A DNA stretch of 6,521 nucleotides from Phycisphaeraceae bacterium (GCA_020851395.1 JADZCW010000029.1:1-6521); one strand, 5' to 3'. Shown: positions 1 to 5,600, counted from the stretch's first letter. Translations and numbers: made by a program. The notes: generated by a model from the sequence alone, not told the origin.

Positions 1-378
1 CGCCCGCGACTGTCGCACGTCCCGCCGAACGCTCGCCGGCAACGCCCGCCACTTCTCGTAGCTCGCGGGGATCGTGATCCGTCGCCCCCCGACGCGGATC
101 CGCCGACCCGCGAAACGCCGAAGCGAATCGTAGAACGCCCGGTCGTCAGGCCGCGGCGCCCGCTCCGGCCGCACCCCCTCGACCCGGATCGACTCCCCCG
201 CCGGCGTCCGCAGCGTGATCCCTCCCACGTCCCACTCCACCTTGAGGTGCTTGGCCGCCGGCAGGTACCGCCGGACGAACTGCGCCACGTACCGATGCAT
301 CGGCCCGGGCAGGTCCGGCCCCTTGCGTCCCAGACGCAGGCTCAGCCGGTCCCGCCCACTTACCTGCTGCTCCGCCAT
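1..378 (-). CDS. Hypothetical protein, N-terminal part (cut by window edge)
   Basis: I do not recognise this protein. The frame opens with ATG at 378 and stays open for 126 codons to the window edge, so the C-terminus is missing. The start is supported by GGAG seven nucleotides upstream and an in-frame TGA at 462-460. Roughly nine in ten codons end in G or C, mostly G, as in the pilin and GspF genes here, so it looks native. The visible part is soluble and very basic, with many Arg residues and no signal peptide or membrane segment. It begins MAEQQVSGRDRLSLRLGRKG, and residues 45-65 could form short beta strands (KVEWDVGGITLRTP). A second segment, RRIRVGGRRITIPASYEKW, lies near residues 91-109. 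The frame is not closed within the window, so coding status rests on composition and the ribosome binding site. The gene starts only 33 nt after a terminator T-run. Confidence 0.6.
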   Translation of the reverse strand, partial: MAEQQVSGRDRLSLRLGRKGPDLPGPMHRYVAQFVRRYLPAAKHLKVEWDVGGITLRTPAGESIRVEGVRPERAPRPDDRAFYDSLRRFAGRRIRVGGRRITIPASYEKWRALPASVRRDVRQSRA

Positions 379-411
379 GGCCTGTCTCCAGCCTCCATGG
401 CCGACCCCAGC

Positions 412-456
412 AAAAACGGCGTCGCGCTGCCCAGGGGAGTAGCAGCGCGACGCCGT
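412..456 (-). terminator. Intrinsic terminator of the fibro-slime gene
   Basis: There is a perfect 15-bp inverted repeat, 442-456 against 416-430, with an 11-nt loop at 431-441. Read on the minus strand, the last stem base begins a run of five T (416-412). This is the textbook layout of a rho-independent terminator. It lies 57 nt after the stop codon of the fibro-slime gene and would end that transcript. It is also only 33 nt upstream of the next start codon. Confidence 0.9.
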
Positions 457-513
457 GAATCATGGACGCTCACCGAATTGTTCCCGGACAAACGTCGCGC
501 CGGGTCTCTTCAT

Positions 514-1404
514 TTAGTCGTACAGCGGGCTGATCGTCGTCGGGGGCACCTCGATCAGCTGGATCGACGTGTCGATGCGGAAGTTCGACTGCGTCGTGTG
601 CCGCTCGGCGAAGAAGAAGTCCAGCGTGCACGTCTGCTGGCTCGTCAGGTGCAGGTCGATGTACTTCCCGTTCGCCTGCATCTGGACGGGCACCGCCCCC
701 AGGCCGGCCGCCGACCACGCCGCGGCCAGCGCCGAAGCCATCTCCGTGCTGATCGACTGCACCACCCCGCCGACCGCGAAGTCCGCGCTCTCGACGAACA
801 CCTTCCCGTCGAACAGCACCACGCTGCCCGTCACTGCCGTGTGCACGCCGCCGAGGTCGATCACCTTCGTCCCGTTGATGTACACCCACACGTCATCGTC
901 ACCGATGAAGGTGAACTTCTGACCCGGCTGATACGTGAAGGTGGTCCGAAGCTCGTAAGTGAAGTGGAAGTTGTGGCTGAGGTTCTGGTTCCCGAAGTAC
1001 TGCCCGTCGATCGGGAAGAAGCTGCTGGTCGAGTAGCTGTAGACGCCGCCCGGTTCATCCCGACCGTTGCTGAGCGTCAGCTTCATCGGCGAGCTGGTGT
1101 TGACCAGCGCGTCGTCGCGGTACCACTGGTTGAACGACGCCTCGTTCAGGATCGTGTCCCTGCTCGGACGAACCGGGTTGTAGACCGGCTTGTCGTCCTC
1201 GCTCAGGTTCATCGTCACCAGGCCGGTGGCCTTGCCGTAGCCGCCGCGGCCCGACAGGTGCGCCGTCTCGAAGTCCAGGTGCCCGCCCGTCCAGTCGCCC
1301 CGCTTGAAGTCGCGGATCACGCCGGTCAGCTCGAGCGTGTCGGCCGTCGCCGGCGCGGCGAGGACCGTGCAGATCGCCGCCATGCAAAGTGTCGTCTTAA
1401 CCAT
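514..1404 (-). CDS. Secreted fibro-slime / PA14-like domain protein
   Basis: This is a 296-residue exported protein. Residues 1-21 form a Sec signal peptide with a hydrophobic core (CMAAICTVLAAP) and a likely cleavage after ATA, before D22. The mature part matches the fibro-slime domain, a PA14-like beta-sandwich family named from Fibrobacter and slime-mould proteins. An early GVIRDFKRGDW segment sits at residues 28-38. The hallmark GDDDVWVYINGTKVIDLGGV is at 168-187, and FFFAERHTTQSNFRIDT is at 263-279. The adjacent Asp residues 169-171 are the usual Ca-binding, carbohydrate-facing site in PA14-type folds. About 40-50 residues, including an Ala-rich stretch at 222-235, separate the two hallmark blocks. 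ATG 1404 is preferred over upstream ATG 1476 because it gives a clean signal peptide and has AAGGGG seven nucleotides upstream. No membrane anchor or sorting tail is visible at the C-terminus. The role is unknown, but surface adhesion or sugar binding is plausible. It is a single-gene unit between two terminators. Confidence 0.88.
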   Translation of the reverse strand: MVKTTLCMAAICTVLAAPATADTLELTGVIRDFKRGDWTGGHLDFETAHLSGRGGYGKATGLVTMNLSEDDKPVYNPVRPSRDTILNEASFNQWYRDDALVNTSSPMKLTLSNGRDEPGGVYSYSTSSFFPIDGQYFGNQNLSHNFHFTYELRTTFTYQPGQKFTFIGDDDVWVYINGTKVIDLGGVHTAVTGSVVLFDGKVFVESADFAVGGVVQSISTEMASALAAAWSAAGLGAVPVQMQANGKYIDLHLTSQQTCTLDFFFAERHTTQSNFRIDTSIQLIEVPPTTISPLYD

Positions 1405-1437
1405 TGCTGAACCCCTTTCCTCGTAACGCCTCGACGC

Positions 1438-1471
1438 GGCCCCGCGGCCCGGCCGGACCCCACGCGGGGCC
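1438..1471 (-). promoter_or_regulatory. GC-rich hairpin in the fibro-slime leader
   Basis: A perfect 9-bp inverted repeat pairs 1438-1446 (GGCCCCGCG) with 1463-1471 (CGCGGGGCC) across a 16-nt loop. It ends 33 nt upstream of the ATG at 1404, so it would lie in the 5' leader of the fibro-slime mRNA. No T-run follows it on the minus strand, so it is not a standard terminator. It may stabilise the leader or affect translation. The role is inferred from position only. Confidence 0.35.
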
Positions 1472-1562
1472 CTCACGCAGCCTCGGCACGCAAGGCTGTC
1501 TCAAACGTACGATTCCCCGCACTCCCCGACCATGCATCCACCCGATTCAGCCCAACTTCAGA

Positions 1563-1582
1563 CCCCCCCAGACCCACCCCCC
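1563..1582 (-). other. G-quadruplex-type motif
   Basis: On the minus strand the sequence reads G6, T, G3, TCT, G7. This supplies four tracts of three or more G with loops of 1, 3 and 1 nt, which fits the canonical quadruplex pattern. A second G-rich cluster (G3-AT-G6-C-G3) lies at 1613-1627. The motif is about 160 nt upstream of the fibro-slime start and downstream of the pilin-operon terminator. Confidence 0.5.
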
Positions 1583-1644
1583 GCGCACCTTGCCCGACCC
1601 CTACAGCCAGAACCCGCCCCCCATCCCGATCTTCACCCGCCATC

Positions 1645-1673
1645 AACAAAACCGCCGGCGACGACGCCGGCGG
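1645..1673 (-). terminator. Intrinsic terminator of the prepilin operon
   Basis: A perfect 9-bp stem pairs 1652-1660 (CCGCCGGCG) with 1665-1673 across a 4-nt loop. On the minus strand it is followed by TTTTGTT (1651-1645). It begins 36 nt after the stop codon of the PilW/GspJ-like gene and fits a rho-independent terminator closing that operon. Confidence 0.85.
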
Positions 1674-1709
1674 ATGCTCGCAACCCAAGCCCATTGGCCC
1701 CCCTCCTTC

Positions 1710-2321
1710 TCAGTCCAGGCTCCGCGGCGTCGTCGACGCCACCAGACGAACCTCCGGCAGCTTCGTGTCCCGCCGCTCGATCGACAGCGTCGCGTCGTCG
1801 TCCGCCTCCACCGTCAGGTCCACCGTCGCCCGTGACAGCACATAGATCCCCTCCTCGTTCTTCCGACGCTGAAGCCGGAACTCCGCCCCGGTCACCCCCG
1901 CCAAGAGCGTGTCCGTCCGCTCGTTGGCCTCGCCCTGGTGCGTGATCATCACCAACTGATTCGTGTCGGGCATGTGCTGCACCCGCACGATCCCCTGCAC
2001 CGGGTCCACGAACTCGATGTACGGGCTGGTGATCTCGCTCCCGCTGATTGTCGCCGCGGGTGTCACGGAGTTGTCCGCCTGCAGCGGCCCGTGCTCCTGG
2101 CCCGTCCGGATCGCCGTCAGCAGCCGGTACACCACCATCCGCGTCGTCGCCTGCGTCGACGCCTGCTCCGTCGCGTTGGCGTACGCCTTGTAACTCGCGT
2201 CCGTGGCCACCATCGTCGCCGTCAGCAGCAACGCGCAGATCGCCAACGCGATCAACGCCTCGATCAGGCTCACGCCCCGACGGGCCATCCCGCGATGTAG
2301 TTGCTGACGGCACCTAGTCAT
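1710..2321 (-). CDS. Minor prepilin, PilW/GspJ-like
   Basis: This 203-residue type IV prepilin-like protein has a basic 16-residue leader ending MARRG. Prepilin peptidase would cut after G16, leaving mature VSLIEALIALAICALLLTAT with Glu at +5 and a hydrophobic helix of about 22 residues. The rest is a polar globular domain, with a helical stretch (residues 40-75) and then mixed strands. Two in-frame ATGs compete. ATG 2321 is chosen because AGGAG lies seven nucleotides upstream, while for ATG 2327 the gap is one nucleotide. The length fits GspJ or PilW, which sit near the tip of the pseudopilus or pilus and contact GspI/PilV and GspK/PilX. The family call rests on the N-terminus, size and neighbours, because the globular part is not diagnostic. 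It is the last gene before the terminator at 1645-1673. Its leader carries a G-quadruplex motif directly before the ribosome binding site. Confidence 0.85.
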   Translation of the reverse strand: MTRCRQQLHRGMARRGVSLIEALIALAICALLLTATMVATDASYKAYANATEQASTQATTRMVVYRLLTAIRTGQEHGPLQADNSVTPAATISGSEITSPYIEFVDPVQGIVRVQHMPDTNQLVMITHQGEANERTDTLLAGVTGAEFRLQRRKNEEGIYVLSRATVDLTVEADDDATLSIERRDTKLPEVRLVASTTPRSLD

Positions 2322-2328
2322 GCGCATG

Positions 2329-2333
2329 CTCCT
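2329..2333 (-). promoter_or_regulatory. Ribosome binding site that decides the PilW/GspJ-like start
   Basis: AGGAG ends seven nucleotides before ATG 2321 and one nucleotide before ATG 2327. Normal spacing is about 5-10 nt, so ATG 2321 is the likely start and the first two residues of the longer reading are probably untranslated. Confidence 0.65.
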
Positions 2334-2341
2334 GCGAAATA

Positions 2342-2363
2342 CCCACCCCGTCCCATGAGCCCC
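2342..2363 (-). other. G-quadruplex-type motif next to a ribosome binding site
   Basis: The minus strand reads GGGG, CTCAT, GGG, AC, GGGG, T, GGG. These are four G-tracts with loops of 5, 2 and 1 nt, which is a canonical quadruplex pattern. It ends eight nucleotides before the AGGAG of the PilW/GspJ-like gene, inside the 66-nt gap between two prepilin genes. If it folds in the mRNA it could tune translation of the last pilin gene. This is inferred from sequence only. Confidence 0.5.
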
Positions 2364-2387
2364 GCCTGGAAAGGTCGGGCCGTTCTC

Positions 2388-4673
2388 TCACATCCCCGCC
2401 GGCACCGGGATCTCCCGGTACGTCGCCGCCTGCCCGCGCATCTCGATCGGCCCCAGGATGCCGTCGGGCAGCGGAAGGTTCGGATCATACGTCAGACGGA
2501 TCAGCCCCAGGCCGTTGTTGGGCACCTCCGCCTCGAGGTCGCCGTCGTCGGACGAGAAATACCCCAGCGTCGTGTTGAACTGCGGGCTCGTCTCGCCCAG
2601 CACCGGCCCGACGTCCTCCTGCGGCTCAAAGGTCGTCAGGATCGTCCCGCGGATGTCCGCCCGCCCGCGGATGTCCAGCACCCCCGCCACGATCGTCCCG
2701 GTCATGTACACCGTCTCCTGGCTGTCGTGCGGCGCGATGTACGTCCCCAGCTCCACCGAGTAGTTCGCCGCCAGCAGCGCGCTGCGACGGAAGATCCGTT
2801 TCTCGTCGTCCGTCAGGTGCGCCGAGCTGTCGACGTTGAACTGCGTCCGCCCCGTGAAGGCGATCTTGTTGCGGACCTGCGCCAACTGCTGCGCCGAGTC
2901 CGACACCACCGACCCCTCGAACACGCAGTTGTCGAACCGGATGTTGTTGGCCAGGTTCTTGGTGTTGTATTCGCGGTTGTCCTCCGTGTCCGGCTGGTCG
3001 GGGTCAATCAGCACGTACTTGTCCGGGTGCTTGGGCGTCCCGTCCGCCTCCTGCATCCCCGCGTAGTTGTAGTTCGGATCGTTCGTGTCCGTCTCGGTCT
3101 CGATGAAGGTCACCCCGATGAATGTGCAGTTCTGGAACAGCGCGTTGGTCCCCTTGGGGATCCGCACGTTCGTGAACGTCATGTTCCGGTACACCGGACG
3201 GTCATAGTGGTCGTAAGGGTACGCCGCCCCGAACGGCACCGCCTCGTGCTCGACCACCTCGCCCAACGCGTTGGCCGGCTCCGTGTGCCCGGGGTTGACC
3301 TGCCCCGCCTGCGGCGCCGCCTGCGTCGCCAGGTCGCTGTCGGTCATCGACCGGTACCCGTCGACGTTGAAGTCCGACGCGTCGTACTGGTGCACGCTCG
3401 CCGCCGACGCCTGGTAGGTCAACGGGGCTTGATCGTGCGACGGGATGATCCCTCCTTGCAGGTAGTTCTGGATTGACGAGTCCGACGCCGCGCCCGACGC
3501 CCAGCTCAGCTGCGTCTGCACGATCATCACCTGGCCGTGCACCTTGGCGTAGTTGTCGTCCGTGTCGATGAACCCGTCGTTGTACCCCACCCGGTCCACC
3601 GAGCCGTGGCCGTCGAGCAGCTCGAACAGCTCCGCCCGCGTCTGATTGCCCGCCGTCTCCAGCTCCACCTCGCTCACCCGTCCGTCGCTGTTCGCGTCGA
3701 ACGCGCTCAGGAAGAAGTCGAACTCATCGATGTACCCGTCCCCGTTGGTGTCAAAGCTCTCGGGCTCCTCGATATTCTCGACCTCGCGGCTGTCCGCCAC
3801 GCGGATGCGGTTGTCCCCGTCCTTGTCGTTGGCCACCAGGGCCGCCACGAACTCGTCGATCTGCGCGTCAAGCTCCGGCGTCAACCCCCGAAAATCGCTG
3901 GCCATCTGCACCGGATGCCCGTGGTCCAGGTCCGTGTCCATGAACCGGCTCGCCACCGGACCGTCCACCAGCACGTGCGGGCCGATCATCACCCGGTTCT
4001 TCGACAACAGCGCGAACCGGATCTTCTTGTCGATCTTGAAATCCATCTGCACCGCGCGTTTGATCGGATGATTCGACGGCCCGTCGATCCCCAGCACTGT
4101 CACCCGCACCCAGCGTGCGTCCAGCGGCGTCACGCTGGAGATGTTCACGCCCAGCTCCGCGTACGGGGCCTGGTCGTACATCGCGTCGTCGTAGTTCACG
4201 CCGTTGACCGGGTGCGGATTGATCCGGACCTCGAACCGCGCCGACCCCGCCGTCTTGCCCAGTGCGATCGGAGGCAGAAGCAGTGAGCCATCCTCACCCG
4301 CGAAAATGTCCGCCTTGTCCAGCTGCTCGTCGTCGTCCTCGAGCAATTCGGTCACCAGCTCGCTGCGGATCGCCGTCCACAGCTCCGCCGCCTTCGTCGC
4401 GTCGATCTGCCCCTCGCGGATCGCCGGCACCGCCGACGTCGCCGTGTTGATCCGCAGCATCGCGAAACGCATCCCCGTCTCCGCCGCCGCCAGGGCGCGC
4501 GACACCTTGAGCTGCGTGTCCGCCGTCGACAGGTTCCCCTGCGCCACGATCGCCATCGCCGCGGCCAGCGACGAGAAGATCACCAGGAACATCATCGCCA
4601 GGATCGCCGCCGCACCGCGCCGACGGCTCGGCCGACCCACCCGACGTGACGATCTGCTGCTTCGGCCAATCAT
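2388..4673 (-). CDS. Very large PilX/GspK-like prepilin with EF-hand-like loops
   Basis: This 761-residue protein starts with a basic leader ending in RRRG. Predicted cleavage after G20 leaves AAAILAMMFLVIFSSLAAAM, a membrane helix with no Glu at +5. That absence is typical of GspK. The next stretch, ALAAAETGMRFAMLRI (60-75), resembles the Glu-Thr/Ala-Gly helix of PilX/GspK proteins. Acidic loops of EF-hand pattern lie at 283-294 (DKDGDNRIRVAD), 308-319 (DTNGDGYIDEFD), 326-337 (DANSDGRVSEVE) and, less perfectly, 434-445. The C-terminal half holds beta-helix-like repeats (LFQNCTFIGVTF near 512, IRFDNCVFEGSVV near 578, GTIVAGVLDIRGRADIRGTI near 659). GspK is normally about 300-350 residues, so this one is about twice that size. 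It probably caps the pilus or pseudopilus tip. ATG 4673 is preferred over in-frame GTG 4682 because GGAG lies eight nucleotides upstream, but GTG is possible (764 residues). Confidence 0.85.
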   Translation of the reverse strand: MIGRSSRSSRRVGRPSRRRGAAAILAMMFLVIFSSLAAAMAIVAQGNLSTADTQLKVSRALAAAETGMRFAMLRINTATSAVPAIREGQIDATKAAELWTAIRSELVTELLEDDDEQLDKADIFAGEDGSLLLPPIALGKTAGSARFEVRINPHPVNGVNYDDAMYDQAPYAELGVNISSVTPLDARWVRVTVLGIDGPSNHPIKRAVQMDFKIDKKIRFALLSKNRVMIGPHVLVDGPVASRFMDTDLDHGHPVQMASDFRGLTPELDAQIDEFVAALVANDKDGDNRIRVADSREVENIEEPESFDTNGDGYIDEFDFFLSAFDANSDGRVSEVELETAGNQTRAELFELLDGHGSVDRVGYNDGFIDTDDNYAKVHGQVMIVQTQLSWASGAASDSSIQNYLQGGIIPSHDQAPLTYQASAASVHQYDASDFNVDGYRSMTDSDLATQAAPQAGQVNPGHTEPANALGEVVEHEAVPFGAAYPYDHYDRPVYRNMTFTNVRIPKGTNALFQNCTFIGVTFIETETDTNDPNYNYAGMQEADGTPKHPDKYVLIDPDQPDTEDNREYNTKNLANNIRFDNCVFEGSVVSDSAQQLAQVRNKIAFTGRTQFNVDSSAHLTDDEKRIFRRSALLAANYSVELGTYIAPHDSQETVYMTGTIVAGVLDIRGRADIRGTILTTFEPQEDVGPVLGETSPQFNTTLGYFSSDDGDLEAEVPNNGLGLIRLTYDPNLPLPDGILGPIEMRGQAATYREIPVPAGM

Positions 4674-4681
4674 CTTTCTCA

Positions 4682-4685
4682 CTCC
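4682..4685 (-). promoter_or_regulatory. Ribosome binding site for the PilX/GspK-like gene
   Basis: GGAG (within TGGAG) ends eight nucleotides before ATG 4673. The alternative GTG start at 4682 overlaps this site and would rely on GAGG seven nucleotides upstream of it. ATG with the better-placed purine run is favoured, but the choice changes only three residues of the leader peptide. Confidence 0.5.
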
Positions 4686-4695
4686 ACCGCCTCGG

Positions 4696-4728
4696 CCCCC
4701 GTCCTCACCTCACGCCCCGAGCCCCCCC
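4696..4728 (-). other. G-run cluster between two prepilin genes
   Basis: The minus strand reads G7, CTC, G4, then 14 nt, then G5, starting directly after the stop codon of the PilV/GspI-like gene. One loop is longer than the canonical limit of seven, so quadruplex folding is less certain than at the other gaps. It fills most of the 56-nt gap before the PilX/GspK-like start. Confidence 0.35.
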
Positions 4729-4729
4729 G

Positions 4730-5332
4730 TCAGCTCCCCGGCGGGTACATCAACCACGTCAACTCGGCGATCAATGTCCCCTCCGCGTCGTAAGGCCCCT
4801 GGTAGTACACCTCCACCGTCACCCGGTACAACGCCGACGAATCGCTCAGCGGCGTCAGGTCGAACGCCCCCGGCGTGATCTTGCTCACCGGCACCGCCTG
4901 GACCGTCACCCGCTGCGTCCAGCCCGGCATCTCCGTGATCCGCTGCCGCAACGCCGTCATCGGCGGGTCGATCGTCACCCCACCGCCCTGCCCCGCCTCG
5001 CTGACGGTCCCGGCGAAATCGTCCACGTCGTCGTACTGCTCCGCCGTCGTCTCGTCCGTCTCCGGCCCGAGGTGCGACGCCCCGTAGATCGGGTCGTGCA
5101 GCGGCATCGTCAGCATCAGCTCGCGGACCTCATTGGCCAGGTACATCCCCAACGCCGATCGCTGCGACCAGTCGTTCTTCATCACGAACGACTGCTGCGC
5201 CGCCACGATCGCCAGCACCCCCGTCCCGATGATCACCGTCGTCAACGCCGCCTCAATCAGCGTGAACCCCGCCCCTCGCCGACGCCGGCTGGGCCTGTTC
5301 ACGAGTGACCGGCGGATCAATGAACGTTTCAC
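4730..5332 (-). CDS. Minor prepilin, PilV/GspI-like
   Basis: This 200-residue prepilin has a basic leader of 22 residues ending RRRRGAG. Prepilin peptidase would cut after G22, leaving FTLIEAALTTVIIGTGVLAI with Phe at +1 and Glu at +5, followed by VAAQQSF. This N-terminus resembles PilV and GspI. The globular part includes an acidic loop (AEQYDDVDDFAGT, near residues 96-108), a Gly run near 114-117 and two strand-rich segments (QRVTVQAVPV, YRVTVEVYYQG). No cysteines are seen. The start is GTG at 5332, supported by GGAAGGGG six nucleotides upstream; there is no in-frame ATG near the leader. It appears to be the first gene of a three-prepilin unit, with the next gene 56 nt downstream. Its likely role is a minor pilin or pseudopilin in the tip complex. 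PilV and GspI cannot be told apart from this window. Confidence 0.87.
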   Translation of the reverse strand: MKRSLIRRSLVNRPSRRRRGAGFTLIEAALTTVIIGTGVLAIVAAQQSFVMKNDWSQRSALGMYLANEVRELMLTMPLHDPIYGASHLGPETDETTAEQYDDVDDFAGTVSEAGQGGGVTIDPPMTALRQRITEMPGWTQRVTVQAVPVSKITPGAFDLTPLSDSSALYRVTVEVYYQGPYDAEGTLIAELTWLMYPPGS

Positions 5333-5458
5333 GGCTAACCCCTTCCAAGCCTCTGCAATGCCATGGCTGGCCCGGCACGGGCGCGGCGCAGCCCCTCTCT
5401 CAATAGTGTCAATCGACCATCCCCGAGCCGAACCTGAGTCCGAAAACGAGGGCCGGCA

Positions 5459-5473
5459 AATGTCAATTTATGC
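5459..5473 (-). promoter_or_regulatory. Candidate promoter element for the prepilin operon
   Basis: This is the only clearly AT-rich patch in the gap. On the minus strand it reads GCATAAATTGACATT. CATAAA (5472-5467) could act as a -10 box, with a weak GCGACC 16 nt upstream. Alternatively TTGACA (5466-5461) could be a -35 box, but no good -10 follows at 16-18 nt. Either way it would give a leader of over 90 nt before GTG 5332. This is weak evidence. Confidence 0.22.
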
Positions 5474-5495
5474 GGAAAACACCGTCTGGGTCGCT

Positions 5496-5517
5496 CCCCC
5501 CCTCGCCGTCCCGCCCC
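5496..5517 (-). other. G-quadruplex-type motif
   Basis: The minus strand reads GGGG, C, GGG, ACGGCGA, G7. With the last run split as GGG-G-GGG, this gives four tracts with loops of 1, 7 and 1 nt, within the canonical limits. It lies between the hairpin after the gspF-like gene and the AT-rich patch. Confidence 0.45.
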
Positions 5518-5528
5518 ACCAAGCACCA

Positions 5529-5555
5529 CGGGCCCGGATGCTCCAACCGGGCCCG
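5529..5555 (-). terminator. Hairpin downstream of the gspF-like gene, possible terminator
   Basis: A perfect 9-bp inverted repeat pairs 5529-5537 (CGGGCCCGG) with 5547-5555 (CCGGGCCCG) across a 9-nt loop, 45 nt after the stop codon. No T-run follows (TGGTGCTTGG on the minus strand), so termination would be weak or rho-assisted, or the hairpin may simply protect the 3' end. A flanking ACCACG/CGTGGT pair (5525-5530, 5564-5569) offers an alternative outer pairing. Confidence 0.4.
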
Positions 5556-5600
5556 CCGAGGGACGTGGTCTCCCCACCGCCCCGCTCACCCACTGGATGT

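Larger units (their letters stand above)
1405..1709 (-). other. 305-nt intergenic region between pilin operon and fibro-slime gene
   Basis: On the coding (minus) strand this gap holds, in order: a strong Shine-Dalgarno-like AAGGAGG just after the upstream stop, a terminator hairpin at 1645-1673, G-run clusters at 1613-1627 and 1563-1582, and a GC-rich hairpin at 1438-1471 in the presumed leader of the fibro-slime gene. The promoter of the fibro-slime gene should lie here, but I see no convincing -35/-10 pair. Third-position composition across the gap is weaker than in the genes. A 73-codon frame crosses it but is probably not a gene. Confidence 0.6.
5333..5600 (-). other. 268-nt gap between gspF-like and prepilin genes
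   Basis: No gene is seen here. On the minus strand, after the gspF-like stop, there is a 9-bp hairpin (5529-5555), a G-quadruplex-type cluster (5496-5517), and an AT-rich patch with TTGACA (5461-5473). A second TTGACA follows at 5407-5412, and then the ribosome binding site GGAAGGGG at 5339-5346. The size and content suggest the prepilins have their own promoter here, but the -10 elements are weak. Confidence 0.5.

Noticed and set aside
146..463. 105-codon minus-strand frame starting inside the terminator region
   Set aside because: It starts upstream of the hairpin, has no good ribosome binding site and gives a Gly/Ala-rich product. The overlapping frame from ATG 378 has GGAG at proper spacing and better codon use.
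247..1410. 387-codon plus-strand frame opposite the fibro-slime gene
   Set aside because: The product is an Arg/Val/His/Leu-rich mix with no recognisable domain. The minus strand carries a signal peptide and fibro-slime motifs, so this is an antisense shadow in GC-rich DNA. It also reads through the terminator stem.
1405..1476. Extension of the fibro-slime protein to ATG 1476
   Set aside because: It would put 24 Arg/Gly-rich residues before the signal peptide and include the leader hairpin. ATG 1404 has a purine run at proper spacing.
2301..3476. 391-codon plus-strand frame opposite the large prepilin
   Set aside because: The Arg/Val/His-rich composition is typical of a GC-rich antisense frame, while the minus strand encodes a coherent prepilin.
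3537..4286. 249-codon plus-strand frame
   Set aside because: Same Val/Arg/His-rich shadow composition, opposite the EF-hand-like region of the large prepilin.
5361..5385. Possible sigma-54 type site (TGGC and TTGCA near 5355-5368) on the minus strand
   Set aside because: The spacing between the GG and GC elements does not fit the -24/-12 pattern.
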